Below, one piece after another: positions 60,901 to 64,000 of a stretch of DNA of 64,000 bases. Under the pieces are notes generated by a model. It had not been told where the DNA came from, made no database searches, and was given only the letters and a program-made list of their open reading frames with translations. The number at the start of each line of letters is the position of its first letter. Positions within the stretch are counted from its first letter, which is position 1. Source of the DNA: an uncultured Eubacteriales bacterium (GTDB lineage Bacteria; Bacillota; Clostridia; Peptostreptococcales; Anaerovoracaceae); assembly GCA_900545135.1 (NCBI GenBank), contig UQXL01000005.1:45094-109093 (forward strand), written 5' to 3'. The position numbers were made by a program, and so were the translations under genes.

Positions 60901-63900
60901 GAGTTTATGTTCGCCTTATATCCTGTCGCCTTATTCTCATATGTTCCCCTTGGGAGATTCTTTACTCTGTCCTGTAACTCAGCTAATGCAATTTTGTTGT
61001 TCTTCTGCACTGTTATGTATTGATTGTTTACTACGTATGGTATTTCTGTTTCCTCTGTGATGTTTTTGTTTCTAAGAGAAAACTTTACATCTAAATTTTC
61101 CGAATCAGCGGTATTTAAAAAAGCACCTTTATAAGGTACTTTTTCATCTGTTATTCCTCTCCCTACCAAACTTCCCAAAACATTGGAATCTTGTCTATTT
61201 TTCGTTGGTAATAGTGGCTTGTTTTCCTGATCATTTCTTTCACCAACTTCTTTGGTAATATCTTGTATAACTTGGACAGTCTTCTTATCATTACCCGTTC
61301 TTTCTTGCTTAATTTGAAAAACATCATCTCCTGTTCCTCTTCTGAAAGCACCCTCGTCATAATTTGGATAGACTCCTTTCCGTTCTTCTTCGGTTAACTC
61401 CGCTCTTTCCGCTACGCTTCTTGCTTCTCTTTCTCCCATCAGGTTCTGATAAAATTGGAATTTAACCTTTTCATCTATTTCCTTTAAATTATAGTATTTT
61501 TTAATAAAACCGTCAACCAGCGCTTTTCTATACTTATCTCCGCCCTCTTTTGCGTCTTGCTCCTCTGCCTTTTTAACATCTTCCGGCATAAGATTCTCAA
61601 GATATTTTGCAAATTCATTTCTCACTACATTTAAAACTTTTTCAGGACTTCCTCCTCGTTCAAAGTCCTCAATAGCTTGTATACGGTGCTGAATCTCATG
61701 CAGCAGTGTCTTTTTAAACTGCTTTTCATCTCTAAAAATGTCTTCTCTTATCTTAATAGTGTTTGTAATCTGGTTAAAGCTTCCCCTTGGCGCTCCCTCC
61801 TCATTTTCTATAATTTCCAGGTTGACGTCTTCTAATTGCGGATATGCCTTATATAGATCGTCATGCTTTAGTACTTGCTTCAACTTTGATATGCTTTTAT
61901 CGTTAAATTTTTTGGAAAGTTCGATATATTCAGTTCTCTCTTTATCTGTAATTTCTCCTCTTAAAAACTTCTCAAATAGTTCATTTGTACGCTTATATTC
62001 AGAATTGTCTAGTAAATCTGCATCTCCCCGAGTTCTGACTATGGCTTTGCTATCGTCTATCTCATATCGCCATTCATGATCATTTCCATATTTCCAGCCT
62101 GTTTTATACCATATTTCTTCTGCACTCTTGCCCTCTTCAAGCATCTGCGCGGCTTTCTGCTTCATCGTTAAATCTGCAGTGCGGCTTCTTTTGCCGGCCA
62201 AAGAATATTTTATGTTGCTTTTTTGCTCGGTGTTGGATATACTATTGGTAGAAGATGTTCGCAGGAATTGAGACTTCGGGTTCTTCCCGTATGAGCTCAT
62301 TATGTCCTGTGTAACATCTTTTATTTTTGTTACATCTTTGAAAAGCTTCCCCCTTTTTATGTTCATAATATTTATAACTGCTTCATAGTAACGATCTCCT
62401 ATTTTAAATAGTGTATCAAAATAATCAAATCCACCTGTTATATTTTTATGAATATGTCCATCTTTACCATCAGCTTCATTTCTAAAATTAACACCCGCAT
62501 CTAAAAGATTGTCAATCTCGCCAGAAGTTCTTAATTTTGCCTCATATATATCTCCACTAATATATTTACTAGGATTTGAATACTCATCTCTTCCCTTCCC
62601 ATTGACAAACATTTTATTATCAATTCCTACTACTTTTTCAACGAACTTTTCATTTATAATATCTTTTGCAATTCTAGGAAACTCTGATATATTATGTCCT
62701 TCAAAACGCTCCTGCATCTGATCCACTTCCACGAATCTCCGGCCGTCTTCAAATTGCTTTAATGAATACTTCACCTCTTCAGCTGAATTTTGGGATTTTA
62801 TGTTGCTTTTTTGCTCGGTGTTGGATATACTATTATTAACATCAGGTTGGCGAGAAATGGCGTATTGTTGAACGCCTATCTCGTTGGCCTGTATTTTTTC
62901 TGTCAAAGTTTCATCTTTTCCATAAAACTTTTTAGCATATGCTACCTTTTCTCCGTTTTGTAAGACGCCTATTGAAAAATCAATCTTATATGCGTTGCTT
63001 CCATCGTAAAAGCTGACAGTCCTTGTATCAAAATTGATTATCCCTTGTTCTTTGTGGCGTTCATTCTTATCAGGTATATTGGAATTTTGCATTTTGGAGT
63101 TAGTCAACAATTCTTCGAGATTATAATTTACACTCTCATTAAGTGCCTTAATATCCTCAATACCTCCAACATTTTTAGGATATCTTCTAAACAGTTCGTT
63201 GTACATGTCTTTATCAGGTAATCTCTTAAGAATATATACGTCGCCATCTTGCAGCCTTATTGTCTTTCCAACTAAAGAATTGAATACTTCTCTCTGGCTC
63301 GCTCTCGTACCGTCATCTTTTACGAACGTCCCTTTTTCGGCTCTTACATATTCAGTACCGTCGGAGAGATTCTCCAATGAATATTTGACCTCTTCATCTG
63401 AATTTGAATATTTTATGTTGCTTTTTTGTTCGGTGTTGGATATACTATTAGTAGAAGATGTTCTGAGGAATGTAGACTTCGGGGTTTCCCCATATGAGCT
63501 ACTGATGTCCTCAGTAACATCTTTTATTTTTGTTAAATCTTTGAATAGCTTTCCTTTTTCAACGTTTTTAATGTTTATAGTTCCCTGGAAATATTTATTT
63601 CCGATTTTAAAAATTGCATCAAAATAATCAAAACCGCCAATAACATCATTGTGTATATGTCCGTCTTTCCCGTCAGCCTCATTTCGGAAATTGAAGCCTG
63701 CATCAACTATGTTGTCTAATTCTATAGACGCTCTCATTTTAGCGTCGTGCTCCTCGCGACCAAGTTTTTTAACTGGGAATCCATATTCTCCCGCACTTCT
63801 GCCATTTACGAAAACACGATTGTCAATTCCTATCACTTTTCCCGCAAACTTTTCTTTAATAATCTTTGTCGCTAATGCTCCCTGCTCGCGCGTTGTTAGC

Positions 63901-64000
63901 CCATCAAAGGAAGTTGTATCTTTATCCACTTCCACGAATCTCCGGCCGTCTTCAAATTGCTTTAATGAATACTTCACCTCTTCAGCTGAATTTTGGGATT
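54981..64000 (-). CDS. Giant phage polyvalent protein, C-terminal 3005 residues (5' end outside)
   Basis: The frame is open to the right edge, where KSQNSAEEVKYSLKQ repeats an internal sequence, so the start lies beyond. Domains in order: module N1 (63977-63415) and again (62777-62205), each with FVEVD, EADGKDGHIH and FDYFD, similar to nuclease-like or LPD3-type domains of polyvalent proteins; between them a second module N2 (63410-62840); a zincin-like domain with HEIQH (61686-61700) and GEREAR, as in LPD23; four tandem copies of a 207-residue domain (58600-61083); DIAPV repeats (58330-58570); then a helical C-terminal half (58300-54981) without clear enzyme motif. Such proteins are thought to be injected with phage DNA and to carry several anti-host activities. 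The domain names are from memory of the polyvalent-protein literature and not searched. Confidence 0.75.
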   Translation of the reverse strand, partial: SQNSAEEVKYSLKQFEDGRRFVEVDKDTTSFDGLTTREQGALATKIIKEKFAGKVIGIDNRVFVNGRSAGEYGFPVKKLGREEHDAKMRASIELDNIVDAGFNFRNEADGKDGHIHNDVIGGFDYFDAIFKIGNKYFQGTINIKNVEKGKLFKDLTKIKDVTEDISSSYGETPKSTFLRTSSTNSISNTEQKSNIKYSNSDEEVKYSLENLSDGTEYVRAEKGTFVKDDGTRASQREVFNSLVGKTIRLQDGDVYILKRLPDKDMYNELFRRYPKNVGGIEDIKALNESVNYNLEELLTNSKMQNSNIPDKNERHKEQGIINFDTRTVSFYDGSNAYKIDFSIGVLQNGEKVAYAKKFYGKDETLTEKIQANEIGVQQYAISRQPDVNNSISNTEQKSNIKSQNSAEEVKYSLKQFEDGRRFVEVDQMQERFEGHNISEFPRIAKDIINEKFVEKVVGIDNKMFVNGKGRDEYSNPSKYISGDIYEAKLRTSGEIDNLLDAGVNFRNEADGKDGHIHKNITGGFDYFDTLFKIGDRYYEAVINIMNIKRGKLFKDVTKIKDVTQDIMSSYGKNPKSQFLRTSSTNSISNTEQKSNIKYSLAGKRSRTADLTMKQKAAQMLEEGKSAEEIWYKTGWKYGNDHEWRYEIDDSKAIVRTRGDADLLDNSEYKRTNELFEKFLRGEITDKERTEYIELSKKFNDKSISKLKQVLKHDDLYKAYPQLEDVNLEIIENEEGAPRGSFNQITNTIKIREDIFRDEKQFKKTLLHEIQHRIQAIEDFERGGSPEKVLNVVRNEFAKYLENLMPEDVKKAEEQDAKEGGDKYRKALVDGFIKKYYNLKEIDEKVKFQFYQNLMGEREARSVAERAELTEEERKGVYPNYDEGAFRRGTGDDVFQIKQERTGNDKKTVQVIQDITKEVGERNDQENKPLLPTKNRQDSNVLGSLVGRGITDEKVPYKGAFLNTADSENLDVKFSLRNKNITEETEIPYVVNNQYITVQKNNKIALAELQDRVKNLPRGTYENKATGYKANINSNTINKALKPTHKKFNEYGTNYVNNLNAILNLPELFENAVYVDTIENQKSKNANKEIKGFHHFVAPLRMKGEDYRALITAREKENSNTLYVLRVEVMPTEKKMPQVATSSIGSQFTEASSTITIPDLIKDVKIYNYDTQENQEYTPEDIRFSLRNKNITEDTEIPYVVNNSYITVQKNNKIALAELQDRVKNLPRGTYENKATGYKADINSKTIGKILKPKPSFNPWGKNYTDNLNAATQLPELFKNAVYIDTKENQKSKNANKEIKGFHHFVAPITMNGNNYRVMITAREKENSNILYIVDTEIMQNKEEAALPNNMNGNLLTTSSTITIPDLIKDVKIYNYDTQENQEYTSEDIRFSLRNKNITEDTEIPYVVNNQYITVQKNNNIALAELQDRVKNLPRGTYENKATGYKADINRTTIGKILNPTNNNGHVKWSKKYINNLNAATQLPELFKNAVYVDTKENQKSKNTGKEILGYHHFIAPIYMNGEEYRVRIVAREKEKSDTLYIVETEILPLKDGVRMAAGQMPPTLGATPSTITIPDLIKDVKIYNYDTQENQEYTPEDIRFSLRNKNITEDTEIPYVVNNSYITVQKNNKIALAELQDRVKNLPRGTYENKATGYKADINRRTIGKILNPTKRFNPWSKSHNYIENLNAAAYLPELFENAVYLDTHENQKKNNGEEFHYFVAPIYMNNKAQRALITARSGEKYDVLYVVRVEVIENKEDAQAAEQMLSASIGSPSTITIPDLIKDVKIYNYDTQENQKYSPEDIKYHLSKRGEDIAPVKGWAIYGKDVLVKNRKTGDDIAPVRGDILPEAGSKTENAATVMEDIAPVRKDIKPKTTEMSGDIAPVKATEKITEYVNTQPRGEEKQRPLLRSAIGSTSREIKRLYGSKYDPTKDIARLYKGIHEGKYNEEEIARISTDIGQRIVENIKSKKVRTDEANEVLGLLRQTKVKLDSEQKTEVEAKYGSYNEYRKNMMGKIILSKDGTSLEAVWEDWSELYPDIFDIDMDPKAMPEELENIMSSLQRSYQIEDTPDAEEVGAEIYDRFFSIPQRKKTRAEVQDELFEGIRKEFENNGYDIDEVFSNAKSKTTFSSVDNTPQRFIEKTFGYKAGQIINDLTINKEAENESKCVRWLNTITGKKTGLLPRLSEKYNIKPGSKEDAAVQMYAEGFYVNKKQEYVRYGDEELAKDFPDEQTQENIKKLARDPEVRAFYDNTLRMINETRKRNAYPEIPKRENYFLHFHAMEDTFSKIGIPFNINDIKLKDLPSDLNGITAGLRPGQPYFASANRRTGIRTTYGALRGMERYAFAAGRQIYHIDDIQTLRAIWKHIADTYGQAKGLENLDELDRKQQEEQIKRVYDGHLSTFARFINEQANILAGKTAALDRGFESIFGRKGLAVLNFFDKQAGRNAVGYNISSALTNLVAGVQGISKMPKADAIKAFAQTASNKLNNLRGEDDGFAEQNDFIVRRKGSSSFYRTPWQKATDRGYVMMQAVDDITTEFVVRGKYNEYIRRGMSEADAHEQAGKWAAKLLGDRSLGQMPQLYNSKVMNIFAKFQLEVRNQLDSMLYDTVKEAEIDTESISSAKKRNSIKAAKITSTLAQLAVFQHLFGKAFEAVTGYNPAFDIISVLMTMLGIGDDEDSEDTFKDNLEQAFFELLEDLPYTSTLTGGRIPISSMLPVEELVTGKDSYGNEKSRLKTLLEASPYLLPAGYGQIKKTYQGLKMFDEDLPVKGSYTNSGNLRYPVEDTVMNRIQAGLFGQYANKNAREYFDEERIPLKTKDIEEYKELNIPIGDYWKYKDEIKKRDTKPEKVDYISSLDLPVSKKNLLANNVLDRKEKVDLDGYEDYGSFEEFDFATKNPGEYSISKTVGGYSSYKKYREEISSFKADRDSNGKSISGTKKAKIVNYINSLNTSYGSKLILYKMQYPSDDTYNYEIVEYLNSQQYLSYNDIKEALEAMEFTVDSEGNVRW
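58600..61083 (-). repeat. Four tandem copies of a 207-residue domain
   Basis: Copies begin at SLRNKNITE (61083, 60452, 59824 and 59203), about 625 bp apart. Each has YVVNN.YITVQKNN.IALAE, then LPRGTYENKATGYKA, an insert that varies, then F.NAVY.DT.ENQK, then TITIPDLIKDVKIYNYDTQE. The ends are nearly identical at DNA level while the middles differ, so recent recombination or domain shuffling is likely. Confidence 0.85.

Larger units (their letters stand above)
46230..64000. mobile_element. Prophage, left part, inserted in cotJC
   Basis: The region begins where cotJC loses homology (46227-46235) and runs past the right edge. All its genes are on the - strand, opposite to cotJ: HicA-HicB-SecB operon, lysis cassette (holin, amidase, XhlA-like), tail fibre and baseplate genes, and a giant polyvalent protein. 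No integrase or attachment repeat is inside the window; they should lie to the right. Codon use is more AT-rich than in the chromosome. Confidence 0.85.

Noticed and set aside
61163..61360. 65-residue frame on the - strand
   Set aside because: Different frame inside the giant phage gene, without start signal.

Overview
The window comes from a spore-forming, anaerobic-type Clostridia (Bacillota). The evidence is the block spoIIGA-sigE-sigG, a cotJABC spore-coat operon, a GGGtGRT/NifU-like Fe-S pair, a PFL (DUF711) protein with its ACT-domain partner, a ferredoxin-type aldo/keto reductase, and AGGAGG-type ribosome binding sites throughout. A placement near the Peptostreptococcales/Anaerovoracaceae is a guess from gene content only. 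No rRNA, tRNA or CRISPR array was recognised.

Layout. 0-1.5 kb: the 5' end of a surface von Willebrand A protein, a 175-bp segment bounded by perfect 24-bp inverted repeats that carries a promoter and a terminator, then a tyrosine recombinase. This looks like a phase-variation switch. 1.7-4 kb: DNA repair methyltransferase and the GGGtGRT/Fe-S scaffold pair. 4.2-7.9 kb: an ECF sigma/RsiV-type anti-sigma pair in one operon with an MBOAT O-acyltransferase and an SGNH protein, behind an ECF-type promoter. 8-10.6 kb: spoIIGA-sigE-sigG with a Spo0A-type promoter. 11.7-12.5 and 20.8-21.5 kb: two inverted copies of a modular non-coding repeat made of hairpins bounded by ATGTTG and CAACAT. Between them lie ferritin, a small convergent-RNA/peptide module, a Spx/ArsC-like protein, a lipid kinase, a 1.3-kb insertion bounded by 36-bp direct repeats, an M29 aminopeptidase, a VanG-like ligase and uracil-DNA glycosylase. 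21.6-28.3 kb: metabolic and unknown genes (GME-fold protein, radical SAM protein, ACT, PFL, DUF554, PLP enzyme). 28.3-33 kb: a sortase-anchored surface protein, then an acyl-CoA-ligase/acyltransferase pair behind a 30-bp palindrome. 33.2-37.5 kb: the complete polyamine transporter potABCD with its cupin regulator. 37.7-41.1 kb: AEC transporter, aldo/keto reductase, RelQ-type alarmone synthetase, cysteine hydrolase. 41.1-45.3 kb: a second MBOAT/SGNH pair beside a KdpDE-like two-component system. 45.4-46.26 kb: cotJA, cotJB and a truncated cotJC.

From about 46.23 kb to the right edge is the left part of a prophage that cuts cotJC. It carries a HicA-HicB-SecB toxin-antitoxin-chaperone operon, a lysis cassette, a second copy of the convergent-RNA/peptide module, tail genes (two of them broken by point lesions) and one enormous polyvalent protein of more than 3000 residues that continues beyond the window.

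The strongest leads are the invertible promoter next to its recombinase, the prophage-interrupted spore-coat gene, the two dispersed type-I-toxin-like modules, the paired modular hairpin repeats with covarying stems, and the giant phage protein with four tandem copies of one domain.
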